A stretch of DNA of 9,209 bases from RGIG3102 sp964369975 (GCA_964369975.1 CAYJFZ010000032.1:1-9209); one strand, 5' to 3'; shown: positions 1 through 6,087, counted from the stretch's first letter. Numbers and translations: made by a program. The notes: generated by a model from the letters alone, not told the origin.

Positions 1-39
1 AGCATGGGAACATTTTTACATATTAACAAAAACATATGA
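1..39 (+). CDS. Possible 3' end of an upstream gene (partial)
   Basis: Frame 1 is open from the window edge and ends in TGA at 37-39, giving the tail SMGTFLHINKNI. The stop overlaps the next start as ATGA (36-39), a common phage gene junction. The other two forward frames also run to nearby stops (about 24 and 52), so the frame choice rests only on the ATGA geometry. Nothing can be said about the product. Confidence 0.3.
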   Translation, partial: SMGTFLHINKNI

Positions 40-641
40 AATACTCTTTTAAATATTCATTTGGTACATTTGATTACAAGGAAAAAGAAATAGAATTAAA
101 TCTTTCTCCCGAAACAAAATTTGGACTAATAAATTCTTCGGGAAATTTAAAACATCCTAGAAGTCATCCTTATATGGTTATAACATCTGATGAACAAACA
201 AAAAATGAATTATTAAAACTTCCAACAACGTGTTTAAAAATATCTGATTATTTTGTAATTACAATAAATAGATGCGTACCTCCAGAAGAATTAATTTGTG
301 ATGATTTCGAATCTTATGCAACAAATATCCTAAAAGATATTATTGTATGTTTTAGAGATGGACGTTCAAATCTGTGTAGCATATCAAAGATATTTAAAGC
401 CAATTCTCGTAGAATCCATGCAGTAAATTTGATTATAAGGTCTATGTATGGTGAGGAATGTGGTATTAATGAAAAAATATTAAACATCACTAGCAAAGAC
501 TTAGCTTATGATGATTTATCATTTGATGATTCTTATGCAACTTCAAGCTATATTCCAATATCTGACTCTAAAGATCAGGACAAAAATCTTAAATTATGGA
601 ATTACTATTTAAAAAAAATTAAAACCAAATATGATCTCTGA
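36..641 (+). CDS. Hypothetical protein, 201 aa, unrecognised
   Basis: This is an open frame of 201 codons starting at ATG 36 and ending in TGA. I do not recognise a family. The protein is soluble-looking, with no signal peptide or membrane segment. The N-terminal half is mixed polar/hydrophobic and beta-like. The middle (about residues 85-150) looks helical and contains CFRDGRSNLCSISKIF and a basic stretch ANSRRIHAVNLIIRSM. The C-terminal 45 residues are acidic then lysine-rich (DDLSFDDSYATSSY, then LKKIKTKYDL). The start is taken because it lies in a possible ATGA overlap with an upstream stop and is preceded by an A-rich leader (AACAAAAACAT). The last 11 nt overlap the next start. The pairing of a compact mid-region with a charged tail does not identify a role. 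Confidence 0.8.
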   Translation: MKYSFKYSFGTFDYKEKEIELNLSPETKFGLINSSGNLKHPRSHPYMVITSDEQTKNELLKLPTTCLKISDYFVITINRCVPPEELICDDFESYATNILKDIIVCFRDGRSNLCSISKIFKANSRRIHAVNLIIRSMYGEECGINEKILNITSKDLAYDDLSFDDSYATSSYIPISDSKDQDKNLKLWNYYLKKIKTKYDL

Positions 642-1152
642 AACAATATCAAAACAACTCGTTAATATATCTTCCGTTCATGACGCAATTCCATATATTC
701 CTTATAATGTAGAAATACATTGGGAAGGATATTCAAGAATTGTTTCCGGAATAAATCTAAACACACACGAATTAATAACAACGCATTTTAATGAAGAGGA
801 AGGAGTTTACGAAACTTTTCCTATCTTTGAATGTCAGTTAGCATTAAGACCTATTACCGAATTACATAAACCTATTATTGATGAATCTGGTAAAGAAATT
901 ATTCCTATTATGGAATTGGTTAAATTGCTTTGGGATAAACATTGGGTTTTAGAAAGTTCTGACGAATTAGAACAATTTGCTAATACACCATATTATTATC
1001 ACATGGGGTTATCGAAAATTTATGTTAGATATTATAAAGGGCAATTAGTAAGTTATGACGACAAAGGTTTGTTAGCATTTCATGGATTAACTGTTCCTAT
1101 GATTAATTTATTAAATAAACTTCATTTTAATTACGGTAGTAAAAATAAATAA
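631..1152 (+). CDS. Hypothetical phage-type protein with LRPITEL motif, 173 aa
   Basis: The ORF opens 11 nt before the previous stop and ends 2 nt before the next ATG, so it sits inside a tightly coupled run. The key segment is about residues 69-95: LALRPITELHKPI followed by GKEIIPIMELVKLL. This resembles the 'LRPxSDLxKxI ... xxPIxEL' motif I recall in small hypothetical proteins of Bacteroidales phages. The gene at 1606 carries the same motif (ILRPMSDWDKTI), so the two are probably distant paralogs. The C-terminus ends at INLLNKLHFNYGSKNK. The gene at 1606 continues past the equivalent point into DIYGLIDRGLAIDVNTL, so this copy may lack the terminal motif. No catalytic motif or membrane segment is visible, and the function is unknown. 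Confidence 0.85.
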   Translation: MISETISKQLVNISSVHDAIPYIPYNVEIHWEGYSRIVSGINLNTHELITTHFNEEEGVYETFPIFECQLALRPITELHKPIIDESGKEIIPIMELVKLLWDKHWVLESSDELEQFANTPYYYHMGLSKIYVRYYKGQLVSYDDKGLLAFHGLTVPMINLLNKLHFNYGSKNK

Positions 1153-1154
1153 CT

Positions 1155-1448
1155 ATGATTAATATAATACTTTCGATACTAATAATAATTTTAATAATTA
1201 GAATTACTTATTACAATTCAAAGACTCCTAAGATAGGGGATTTCTATATTGAAAGAAACTCTCAATATCCACTAATTATTGAAATATACGATTATTTTGA
1301 TTTCGAAGTCGTTTATACTATTAAATGTAAAACTGGTCCAGATTATGACATTAGAACTGAATCAAGAAAAAAATTCTTATGTTATTATGCTAAATTACCT
1401 AAAAATTCACCATTAACTCAAAATTATGAAAGCGAAAGTAAACGATAA
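1155..1448 (+). CDS. Small membrane-anchored protein with possible SH3-like domain, 97 aa
   Basis: Residues 2-17 form one hydrophobic, isoleucine-rich helix (MINIILSILIIILIIR) followed by a basic/polar stretch, which predicts an N-terminal membrane anchor. After it comes KIGDFYIERN, then alternating hydrophobic residues (PLIIEIYDYFDFEVVYTIKCK), consistent with a small beta-barrel of the SH3/KOW kind. The gene at 6507 has the same architecture (anchor, then KIGDYLRVKE), so the two may be distant relatives. The start is 2 nt after the upstream stop. The 3' end overlaps the small gene starting at 1426 by 23 nt. The fold and topology are inferred from composition only, and no function is recognised. 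Confidence 0.75.
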   Translation: MINIILSILIIILIIRITYYNSKTPKIGDFYIERNSQYPLIIEIYDYFDFEVVYTIKCKTGPDYDIRTESRKKFLCYYAKLPKNSPLTQNYESESKR

Positions 1449-1602
1449 AGTAAAAATATTAAAAGCTAGCACCGGACAAGATGAATCAACAATCGGAAAA
1501 ATCGGAACTGTAACAAGCGTATGTAGTACAGACGTTTTTGTTAAATTCGAAGATTGTGACGGATGGTATTATATGGATCACGAATATGAAATAATCGATT
1601 AG
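1426..1602 (+). CDS. Small SH3/KOW-like protein, 58 aa
   Basis: This short gene fills the space between the genes ending at 1448 and starting at 1606. Translation from ATG 1426 gives MKAKVNDKVKILKAS, then GKIGTVTSV, then DVFVKFEDCDGWYYMDHEYEIID, stopping at TAG 1600-1602. The pattern KVxDKVKIL ... GxIGTVxxV ... VKFxD ... EYEIID is what small SH3-like or KOW-type barrels look like: a first strand with a 'VGDxV' turn, a 'GxxGxV' turn, then a strand ending in a hydrophobic-acidic tail. The coding reading is further supported by a 3-nt gap to the next start and by its good fit to the gap. It overlaps the upstream gene by 23 nt in a different frame. The role is unknown; such barrels often bind proteins or nucleic acid. 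Confidence 0.75.
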   Translation: MKAKVNDKVKILKASTGQDESTIGKIGTVTSVCSTDVFVKFEDCDGWYYMDHEYEIID

Positions 1603-1605
1603 TAT

Positions 1606-2022
1606 ATGGATACATTAAAATATGAAGATATTTCAGGATATTTACCATTTGGATTAAAGGTTCTTAGAAGGAATTCTGAAACACATATGCTAGTAAGACC
1701 TGAAACATTGTCAATTTTTAATGATGAAATAGGGCTTTGCGTAATGTTAAGAAAAGGTATTGAGAATTTCACTCCTATCCTTAGACCTATGTCTGATTGG
1801 GATAAAACTATCTACTTAGATAATGAATATACAACTCTTTCGAAGCATTATGAAAAAACTTTAGGGAAAATCCAAATGAAAAGATTGCAAGACGCTATTG
1901 CCGGTGATGTGAGAATAGAATTTCTCGTAGCCACAGAAGATGCGAAATTTTGTTATAAGCACCACCTAGACATATATGGTCTAATCGACAGAGGGTTAGC
2001 AATAGATGTTAATACATTATAA
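1606..2022 (+). CDS. Hypothetical phage-type protein, LRPMSDW / GLAIDVNTL family, 138 aa
   Basis: I recognise the overall pattern as a recurring hypothetical family in Bacteroidales phages and prophages, although it has no function I know of. The N-terminus reads YEDISGYLPFGLKV. The centre holds FTPILRPMSDWDKTI. The end is KHHLDIYGLIDRGLAIDVNTL, the signature tail of the family. The length is normal for such proteins. The start lies 3 nt after the previous stop. The stop is followed by an unusual 10-T run before the next ATG. The protein is soluble-looking, with no cysteine clusters or membrane segments. It is probably a distant paralog of the gene at 631 through the shared LRP motif. Confidence 0.85.
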   Translation: MDTLKYEDISGYLPFGLKVLRRNSETHMLVRPETLSIFNDEIGLCVMLRKGIENFTPILRPMSDWDKTIYLDNEYTTLSKHYEKTLGKIQMKRLQDAIAGDVRIEFLVATEDAKFCYKHHLDIYGLIDRGLAIDVNTL

Positions 2023-2023
2023 A

Positions 2024-2033
2024 TTTTTTTTTT
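2024..2033 (+). promoter_or_regulatory. T10 tract directly before a start codon
   Basis: Ten consecutive T residues sit between the stop at 2020-2022 and ATG 2034, so the start codon is directly preceded by a U-tract in the mRNA. Other starts here have A-rich leaders. The only nearby stem (1981-1986 with 1994-1999, one G-U pair) lies 24 nt upstream, too far for an intrinsic terminator. Its role, if any, is unknown. Confidence 0.4.
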
Positions 2034-2702
2034 ATGAAAACAATTAAACAAATAGAAGAATATTTAACTGATAAATACTTTTCAATGATAGACGCTGGTC
2101 GAATCATAGGTTATTTAGAAGCATTAGACCATAGCGCTTTATCAATTAGAATTCCTATCAGTTCTAATCCTGATACTCTATTCGAAACTTTTAAAGAATG
2201 GTATCATTCTCCAAATTGTAAATATAAGATTGGAGATTGGGTTACTGTTACTCATTCAGGATATACTTATCGTGACTATTCAAAAATGTATGAAAAAATG
2301 GGTTTTCCCAATGGAGCTGAAACACGTGTTTCGGATATCAAATATGGAAAAATATTTAATATAGCGTTGCACCCAGCATCTAATAAAATTTTATATGGGA
2401 TAGAATTCGATGGGGGACAAACATTAATTGAGGAGGATGGAATTAAATCGTATGCTTATGGAGATTCGGAATTTTATGTTATTACAAATAATGTATCAAG
2501 TTGGATAGAAAACACTGAAAAGTACTCTATTAATAAACATGATAATTACTTGACTGAAGATAATTCTAATTTATCTCCTGTAGCTAATGTCAAAGAAATT
2601 AGACCTGCGACTAAGGAAGAAAGAATAAAACTTATTTCTCAGGTACTTCTTCAGGAAGAAAAATTGTATTACCCACAAATTAACGATTGGATTAAAGTTT
2701 AA
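2034..2702 (+). CDS. Hypothetical protein with central SH3-like segment, 222 aa
   Basis: This is the longest intact product in the window. Residues about 1-60 look helical (MKTIKQIEEYLTDKYFSM; FETFKEWYHSP). The middle begins KYKIGDWVTVTHSG and continues with KYGKIFNIALHP and KILYGIEFDGGQTLIEEDGI, which reads like an SH3/KOW-type barrel. The C-terminal part contains KEIRPATKEERIKLISQVLL, a helical segment like those I recall in small Bacteroidales phage proteins ('RPATxEE'). No catalytic motif, signal peptide or membrane helix is visible. The start is the only plausible in-frame ATG near the upstream stop, immediately after a T10 tract. The stop lies 2 nt before the next ATG. The function is unknown; a binding or adaptor role would be a guess from the barrel-like centre. 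Confidence 0.85.
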   Translation: MKTIKQIEEYLTDKYFSMIDAGRIIGYLEALDHSALSIRIPISSNPDTLFETFKEWYHSPNCKYKIGDWVTVTHSGYTYRDYSKMYEKMGFPNGAETRVSDIKYGKIFNIALHPASNKILYGIEFDGGQTLIEEDGIKSYAYGDSEFYVITNNVSSWIENTEKYSINKHDNYLTEDNSNLSPVANVKEIRPATKEERIKLISQVLLQEEKLYYPQINDWIKV

Positions 2703-2704
2703 AT

Positions 2705-3210
2705 ATGAGAAAGAAAGATTTAAAAACTGGAATGTCAGTTGAATTAAGAAATGGCGATTGTTATTTTGTGATTATTTTGAATCCGTCGTCACGTGATACA
2801 CATCAATCATTAATATTCGTTAATCCTGAATCATTCTTATTGGGGTTGAATTATTCTGATGATTTAACAATGATGAAATCCAGTCAATTTGATATAATGT
2901 CTGTAAGTTCATTAAATTCTACATGTATGTTGTATTATGATTCATTTAATATTAATGAACATAGACATCTTCTNNNNNNNNNNNNNNNNNNNNNNNNNNN
3001 NNNNNNNNNNNNNNNNNNNNNNNNNNNNNNNNNNNNNNNNNNNNNNNNNNNNNNNNNNNNNNNNNNNNNNNNNCTACATGTATGTTGTATTATGATTCAT
3101 TTAATATTAATGAACATAGACATCTTCTGTGGGAAAGAAATGAACCGGAAGAAATGACCTTAGAGCAGGTTTGTAAAGAACTTGGAAGAGATATTAAAAT
3201 TATTAAATAA
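2705..3210 (+). CDS. Hypothetical phage-type protein, about 116 aa after gap repair
   Basis: The gene begins MRKKDLKTGMSVELRNGDCYFV and is cut by a 100-N gap at 2974-3073. The 55 nt before and after the gap are identical. Deleting the Ns and one copy gives 351 nt (117 codons with TAA 3208-3210) that read straight through as ...NEHRHLLWERNEPEEMTLEQ, ending VCKELGRDIKIIK. This matches a small family I recall in Bacteroidales phages ('LKTGMxVELRNG' start, 'LLWERxEPxEMTxEE' centre, 'KELGxxxKIxK' end), which supports the repair. Read literally across the Ns, the post-gap frame is wrong and gives a nonsense tail ending near 3157. The function is unknown. The end looks like a short helical region and the start like an SH3-like barrel. 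Confidence 0.85.
2919..2973 (+). repeat. 55-bp gap-flanking copy, left
   Basis: This 55-bp stretch is identical to 3074-3128 and abuts the left edge of the N run. A length of 55 equals a standard de Bruijn k-mer size. Two contigs sharing a k-long end and then scaffolded would produce exactly this pattern. It is probably not a biological repeat. Confidence 0.95.
2974..3073. other. 100-N scaffold gap
   Basis: Exactly 100 N characters are flanked on both sides by the same 55-bp sequence. This is an assembly join placed inside a gene and not measured sequence. See the repeat entries and the repaired coding region. Confidence 0.98.
3074..3128 (+). repeat. 55-bp gap-flanking copy, right
   Basis: Identical to 2919-2973, beginning at the first base after the N run. 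Merging the two copies restores one uninterrupted reading frame, so one copy is redundant. Confidence 0.95.
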
Positions 3211-3214
3211 TATA

Positions 3215-3245
3215 TTCAAAAAGTAATAATATTATCACTTTTGAA
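3215..3245 (+). promoter_or_regulatory. Imperfect AT-rich inverted repeat
   Basis: The arm TTCAAAAAGT (3215-3224) pairs with ACTTTTGAA (3237-3245), leaving one bulged A. An inner ATAAT/ATTAT palindrome (3226-3235) lies across an A-C mismatch. It starts 4 nt after the stop at 3210. It could be part of a transcription end or an operator. There is no clear T-tract after it. Confidence 0.45.
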
Positions 3246-3249
3246 TTCA

Positions 3250-3279
3250 GCTCATGAGAGATTGGTTTCTCTCATGGGC
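3250..3279 (+). terminator. Strong 12-bp hairpin, putative terminator or operator
   Basis: The arm GCTCATGAGAGA (3250-3261) pairs with TCTCTCATGGGC (3268-3279), giving 12 pairs with one G-U, around a TTGGTT loop. It is the most stable hairpin I can find in the window and lies in one of the few real intergenic spaces, 18 nt before ATG 3298. The 3' flank (ACTTAAATAA) has no T-run, so a classic intrinsic terminator is not assured. An operator, RNA-processing site or leader structure for the gene at 3298 would fit as well. Confidence 0.5.
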
Positions 3280-3297
3280 ACTTAAATAAATTCTATT

Positions 3298-3756
3298 ATG
3301 AATAAAAATACAATAAGTGCTTTTATTGAACTTAATGGACAAGATGAAGAAATGCTGCAAAGCAAATTAAAGTCTTTTGGTTATAAGTTGCAATACATTC
3401 CCACTAATCCCTCAGTAAGAAAATATCTTATGTTTAATAATAACTTTAAAACATTTTCTTATGTTGTTTGGATACCAGATGCAAGTCGTCCAGAGAAAAA
3501 AGATAGAATAAATTGTAATTTTTATTCTAATCAAGATGATTATTTAGCTTCAAAATTATTCTTGGAACTTGCTAAAATGCATGATGAATGGATGATATGT
3601 GAAAAAGATGTTATTTTCTCTGAAAAGATCTTTTTTAAAAAAGGAGATATAGTTGAAAGAGAGAGGATTTGTGATTATTTTATATCCTACTTTAATGTTG
3701 CTACTCATTTTGAATTAGCTGAAGCTGTAATGAATAGTAAAATAAAATTGAATTAA
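3298..3756 (+). CDS. Hypothetical protein, 152 aa, unrecognised
   Basis: This is an open frame starting MNKNTISAFIELNGQDEEML and ending NSKIKLN. I do not recognise the family. It is soluble-looking and mixed alpha/beta. The N-terminus (SAFIELNGQDEEMLQSKLKSFGYKL) reads as a strand followed by a helix. The middle (KTFSYVVWIPDASRP) looks like a strand and turn. The C-terminal half carries SEKIFFKKGDIVERE and ends in a helix (FELAEAVMNS). It is unusual here because it has intergenic DNA on both sides: 87 nt with two inverted repeats upstream and 185 nt downstream. It may therefore be transcribed or terminated independently of its neighbours. No function can be assigned. Confidence 0.8.
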   Translation: MNKNTISAFIELNGQDEEMLQSKLKSFGYKLQYIPTNPSVRKYLMFNNNFKTFSYVVWIPDASRPEKKDRINCNFYSNQDDYLASKLFLELAKMHDEWMICEKDVIFSEKIFFKKGDIVERERICDYFISYFNVATHFELAEAVMNSKIKLN

Positions 3757-3941
3757 TAAAAATGTAATTTCTTGTAAAAATAAATACAGTATTATCAAGG
3801 CTAAATGTGTATAAAGTACAAAAAATGTTATTATGAAATAGATACCAATATCAATAATGTAGTATTAATTAAATCCGAATCAAGAATTTAACGTGATCAA
3901 TATCATGTTAGTATAATTTAATATATCAAAATAATAATAGT
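3757..3941 (+). other. Intergenic region, 185 nt, possible promoter region
   Basis: This is the longest stretch without a convincing gene. It is very AT-rich, with a TATAAT-like hexamer near 3912-3917 and the octamer CAATATCA twice (about 3846 and 3899). A 28-codon ATG frame (3805-3891) exists but has no support. I do not see a clear Bacteroides -33/-7 promoter or a terminator hairpin. A promoter for the gene at 3942 is likely from position alone. Confidence 0.4.
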
Positions 3942-4298
3942 ATGAAAGTTATTAATGAAATTATGCAGAATATCAATGATCTAAATGTTTATGAATTTGA
4001 AAATAAAGTGATTGATTTATTTCGTGCAAAGTTCAAAAATTTTTACCCGGAATCATATCGAGTATGTTATGAGGAAGATTCTGAGATTTATAATTCATTA
4101 AATTATAATCCAATTACTTTTTTCAATAAAATTTCAAATTCAGATGTTAAGCCATTTGGTTATAATGTTGAAGATTTTGATCGCAATAGGGGATATAATC
4201 CCAAATTTGAACGTAGTAGATTTTTGACTGATTTTTCGAAAGTAGAAGCATCCGACTTTCTACTATTCACAATTACACATTTTAGAATATCCAGATAA
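3942..4298 (+). CDS. Hypothetical protein, 118 aa, unrecognised
   Basis: The product begins MKVINEIMQNINDLNVYEFE and ends in LLFTITHFRISR. I recognise no family. The N-terminal 30 residues look like an amphipathic helix (NVYEFENKVIDLFRAKFKNF). The middle is rich in Tyr, Asn and Phe (YNSLNYNPITFFNKIS; FGYNVEDFDRNRGYNP). No cysteine cluster, signal peptide or membrane helix is visible. The start follows an A/T-rich leader (AATAATAGT). The stop lies 5 nt before the next ATG, which places this gene at the head of cassette A. The aromatic, low-complexity centre is unlike its neighbours. Confidence 0.75.
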   Translation: MKVINEIMQNINDLNVYEFENKVIDLFRAKFKNFYPESYRVCYEEDSEIYNSLNYNPITFFNKISNSDVKPFGYNVEDFDRNRGYNPKFERSRFLTDFSKVEASDFLLFTITHFRISR

Positions 4299-4303
4299 AT
4301 AAT

Positions 4304-4762
4304 ATGAAAATAATAATACGTCAGAATATGATACAAGAAATGAACTTAACACCCTCACGAGTTGAAGAACTTAGGGAGTTAGGAGTGGAGTTTAAAGGGC
4401 TAGAAACTTCTTGCAGTTGGCTATTGGATTCGGTAGGCACTTGGACTATTGAAAACACAGAGACAGCTCAATGGTATTACGCAACTCCTAATAGTATTTA
4501 TGAAAAAATAATTTCCGCTCCCTCTCTGCAAGAAATGTTGTATATTATCCCTAAAACTATAAAAATAACAACAATTACAGGATTTGATATATTGTTTTTT
4601 GATTTAGAATTTAATAATGGTAACTTTTGTGTAAATTATTATAATAGCGAGGGAATAACTCAAATTGAATTTTGCAATCCTAATCCTCTCATTGCCGCTT
4701 ATGAGTTACTAAAATGGGTAGCAATTAATTGTCCTAGTAGTTTAATTAATAAAACAGAGTAG
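4304..4762 (+). CDS. MNLTPSRVEELRELGVEF-family protein, copy A, 152 aa
   Basis: The protein has three parts. Residues 13-30 read MNLTPSRVEELRELGVEF, identical to residues 5-22 of the gene at 6088. The middle is divergent and Trp/Tyr-rich. The C-terminus has PSLQEM and then NPLIAAYELLKWVAIN, ending in SLINKTE, again matching copy B. The nucleotide match over the 54-nt N-terminal block has only four differences, all at third codon positions, so the protein motif is under constraint. ATG 4304 adds 12 residues before the shared block. ATG 4340 is the alternative start and matches copy B better. The gene ends 2 nt before the zinc-ribbon gene at 4765, a pairing echoed in cassette B. The function is unknown; I recall similar 'APSLQELLEKLP' proteins in Bacteroidales phages. 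Confidence 0.85.
   Translation: MKIIIRQNMIQEMNLTPSRVEELRELGVEFKGLETSCSWLLDSVGTWTIENTETAQWYYATPNSIYEKIISAPSLQEMLYIIPKTIKITTITGFDILFFDLEFNNGNFCVNYYNSEGITQIEFCNPNPLIAAYELLKWVAINCPSSLINKTE
4340..4393 (+). repeat. 54-bp paralogous block, copy A
   Basis: Matches 6100-6153 at about 50 of 54 positions by eye. All four differences are synonymous (AAC/AAT, CCC/CCT, GAA/GAG, GGA/GGT). A second, weaker block covers the 3' ends of the same genes (4680-4762 against 6422-6504, about 65 of 83 identical with no indels). The gene centres do not align at this level. Confidence 0.85.
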
Positions 4763-4764
4763 AT

Positions 4765-5208
4765 ATGAAACAAGATTTATTGGCTTGCCCCTTTTGCGGT
4801 AAGCACCCACACGTTTGCAAAGAAACTGACACAATATATTGTGTAAATGTGCGTTGTCCCGAACTTATTGCACAAGATTCAAGGGATAGTTTCATCGAGG
4901 CTATTGATGCGTGGAACACTCGAGCGGATTGCGACGCAATAGGGTATATGAAAATTGAAGATGCGGAGTATCCATCATTATCTAACACAGAATGTTCAGA
5001 CATCTCGACAACTCCTATAATCAACTGGGAGCAGAGAAGATGGAGCTTTGTCTCTCATACACTTAGTTTATTCCTTGCAGAGAACGGTATGCAATATATG
5101 CAGAGAGATAGATGCGGCAATCCAATAGGTAAAAAGGACTACAACTTCACATCAATAATTACAGATTACATAGCTGTAGCCGATGAACTTATCAACCAAT
5201 TAAAATAG
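4765..5208 (+). CDS. Lar-like zinc-ribbon protein, copy A, 147 aa
   Basis: The N-terminal domain has C8-P-F-C11-G, then C26 and C31, followed by IDAWNTR (residues 47-53). This is the layout of the Lar (restriction alleviation) zinc-ribbon family: CPFCGxxP ... C..C ... A.xAWNxR. Rac-prophage Lar moderates type I restriction and favours methylation, so a counter-restriction role is possible by family analogy, though many CPFCG phage proteins are untested. The protein is longer than a plain Lar domain. After residue about 85 it has INWEQRRWSFVSHTL and a helical tail ending ELINQLK, shared with the gene at 6857 (INWEQRKWDLASELY). It starts 2 nt after the copy A MNLTP gene. A spare C18 lies between the pairs. 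Confidence 0.8.
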   Translation: MKQDLLACPFCGKHPHVCKETDTIYCVNVRCPELIAQDSRDSFIEAIDAWNTRADCDAIGYMKIEDAEYPSLSNTECSDISTTPIINWEQRRWSFVSHTLSLFLAENGMQYMQRDRCGNPIGKKDYNFTSIITDYIAVADELINQLK

Positions 5209-5218
5209 ATTAAATATT

Positions 5219-5458
5219 ATGGCAACATTATTGATTGTATTTTGTATAATAAGTTACGTAGTAGCACCTGTAGTTGCATATAGAGAGATGTTTTCTTGTG
5301 GATATGCAGAAACGCACGATTATTTTGTATGGTTTTTATATTCTTTAGTCTCCCCAATAGTAGCTATAATCTTCCTTTGGTTGAATTTATGCAAGATTAT
5401 TAACAAAAGCATTGATAAGATTATCAATCAACTAGAACAACAGAGCGATGAAAAGTAA
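5219..5458 (+). CDS. Small two-helix membrane protein, 79 aa
   Basis: Residues about 3-21 (TLLIVFCIISYVVAPVVAY) and 36-57 (FVWFLYSLVSPIVAIIFLWL) are hydrophobic helices joined by a short loop with one Cys and acidic residues. The C-terminal 20 residues are charged (KSIDKIINQLEQQSDEK) and probably cytoplasmic. Size and layout are compatible with a small phage membrane protein. A holin cannot be excluded, but no lysis gene is nearby, so I do not call it one. The start is 10 nt after the zinc-ribbon stop. The last 11 nt (ATGAAAAGTAA) hold the start of the next gene, the same sequence as the junction at 7212-7222. Confidence 0.75.
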   Translation: MATLLIVFCIISYVVAPVVAYREMFSCGYAETHDYFVWFLYSLVSPIVAIIFLWLNLCKIINKSIDKIINQLEQQSDEK

Positions 5459-5744
5459 GAGAGCGAAAGCTAAAATTGAATCAGAAGGATGGAATCCCTA
5501 CAGCAGCTATGGCGAAATTTCCGACGAAGTAGTTTACAGTCAAGAAAATGTTCTTCATATTGTACTTCTTGCTGAACAAGAGGCTGAGGAGAGGCATGCT
5601 AAAGAATTGGAGGCGCTAAAAGAGCATTCTTTACATTTTATTGTAAAAGTCTTAAAATTTATTGGCACAGTATGCGACGAGCGAATAGAAAAACTGAAAG
5701 AAAAGTGTAGAATAGAATTAAACGGAGAGCAAGATGATGAATAA
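5448..5744 (+). CDS. Hypothetical phage-type MKSKRA / AEQEAEE protein, 98 aa
   Basis: The protein starts MKSKRAKAKIESEGW and has an acidic helical centre, LLAEQEAEERHAKELEALK (residues about 41-60). The C-terminal helix is mixed (VKVLKFIGTVCDERIEKLKEK). I recall this layout (MKSxRAxxYI ... AVELAEQEAEER) as a recurring small hypothetical family in Bacteroidales phages, function unknown, probably a coiled coil. The frame-disrupted locus at 7212-7455 carries the same MKSKR start and AEQEAEE block, so it is the paralog in cassette B. The gene opens inside the upstream stop (11-nt overlap) and its own end overlaps the next start by another 11 nt, which implies coupled translation. Confidence 0.85.
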   Translation: MKSKRAKAKIESEGWNPYSSYGEISDEVVYSQENVLHIVLLAEQEAEERHAKELEALKEHSLHFIVKVLKFIGTVCDERIEKLKEKCRIELNGEQDDE

Positions 5745-5934
5745 AGTCAAGCAAATAACATTAAATATTTTAATTGTATTTATTTTTATGGCAATACTTA
5801 TCCCTATTTGCGCTATTATGATATTATTGAATTGGGTATTTGATAAACTCGAATATTACACTCGAAAAGGATTGAATAAGTTACAATACAATGTTAGAAT
5901 TTGGCTTGGAAATAAGATTGACTGGCAAATTTAA
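5734..5934 (+). CDS. Small one-helix membrane protein, 66 aa
   Basis: A short basic N-terminus (MMNKVKQ) leads into a long hydrophobic segment at residues about 10-33 (LNILIVFIFMAILIPICAIMILLN), then a basic, aromatic tail (YYTRKGLNKLQYNVRIWLGNK). The positive-inside pattern does not clearly fix topology because both ends are basic. A GGAG motif at 5724-5727 lies 6 nt before ATG 5734 and 9 nt before the alternative ATG 5737, so the second Met is an equally good start. The gene overlaps the upstream stop by 11 nt. It closes cassette A and is followed by 153 nt without a clear gene. No counterpart is seen in cassette B, and no function is recognised. Confidence 0.75.
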   Translation: MMNKVKQITLNILIVFIFMAILIPICAIMILLNWVFDKLEYYTRKGLNKLQYNVRIWLGNKIDWQI

Positions 5935-6087
5935 CTTGCATCGAGTGATTGCATAAAACTCTTACAAATATCAATTAAACAACGATTGGACATCGAATAA
6001 GAAGAAAATCAAACAGAAGAACCTTGTACTTCATTACCTTGAAGTATTATATTCAATACAACAGGAATTTAATAAAAACAAGAAGAT
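5935..6087 (+). other. Intergenic region with start-less open stretch
   Basis: No gene with a start codon is visible. One frame is open from 5957 to TGA 6089-6091 (about 44 codons). Its end reads IQQEFNKNKKI, and its stop overlaps ATG 6088 as ATGA, but it contains no ATG, GTG or TTG. It could be the remnant of a truncated gene. A weak stem (6027-6032 with 6041-6046) is present. The sequence TTGCATCGAG near 5937 resembles the beginning of the 38-bp repeat at 7663 over about ten bases only. Confidence 0.4.

Noticed and set aside
2919..3128. A true 55-bp direct repeat
   Set aside because: Both copies abut a 100-N gap exactly, have a k-mer-like length, and merging them restores an intact gene. 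An assembly overlap explains this better than biology.
3129..3157. C-terminal tail ending CGKEMNRKK for the gap gene
   Set aside because: It arises only from reading across 100 Ns plus the redundant 55 nt, which shifts the frame. The repaired frame ends at 3210.
3805..3891. 28-codon ORF in the 3757-3941 spacer
   Set aside because: It is too short, has no recognisable motif and no tight junction with a neighbour. It is consistent with chance.
4746..5024. Reverse-strand ORFs (also 314-496, 6069-6308, 6731-7045, 8649-8915)
   Set aside because: Each lies antisense to a convincing + strand gene with recognisable motifs and has no independent support.
5219..5458. Holin call for the two-helix membrane protein
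   Set aside because: Size and helices fit, but no endolysin or spanin is adjacent and the neighbours are accessory genes.
5937..5950. Third copy of the 38-bp repeat
   Set aside because: Only about ten bases (TTGCATCGAG and neighbours) match, and no start codon follows in the same position. It may be coincidence.
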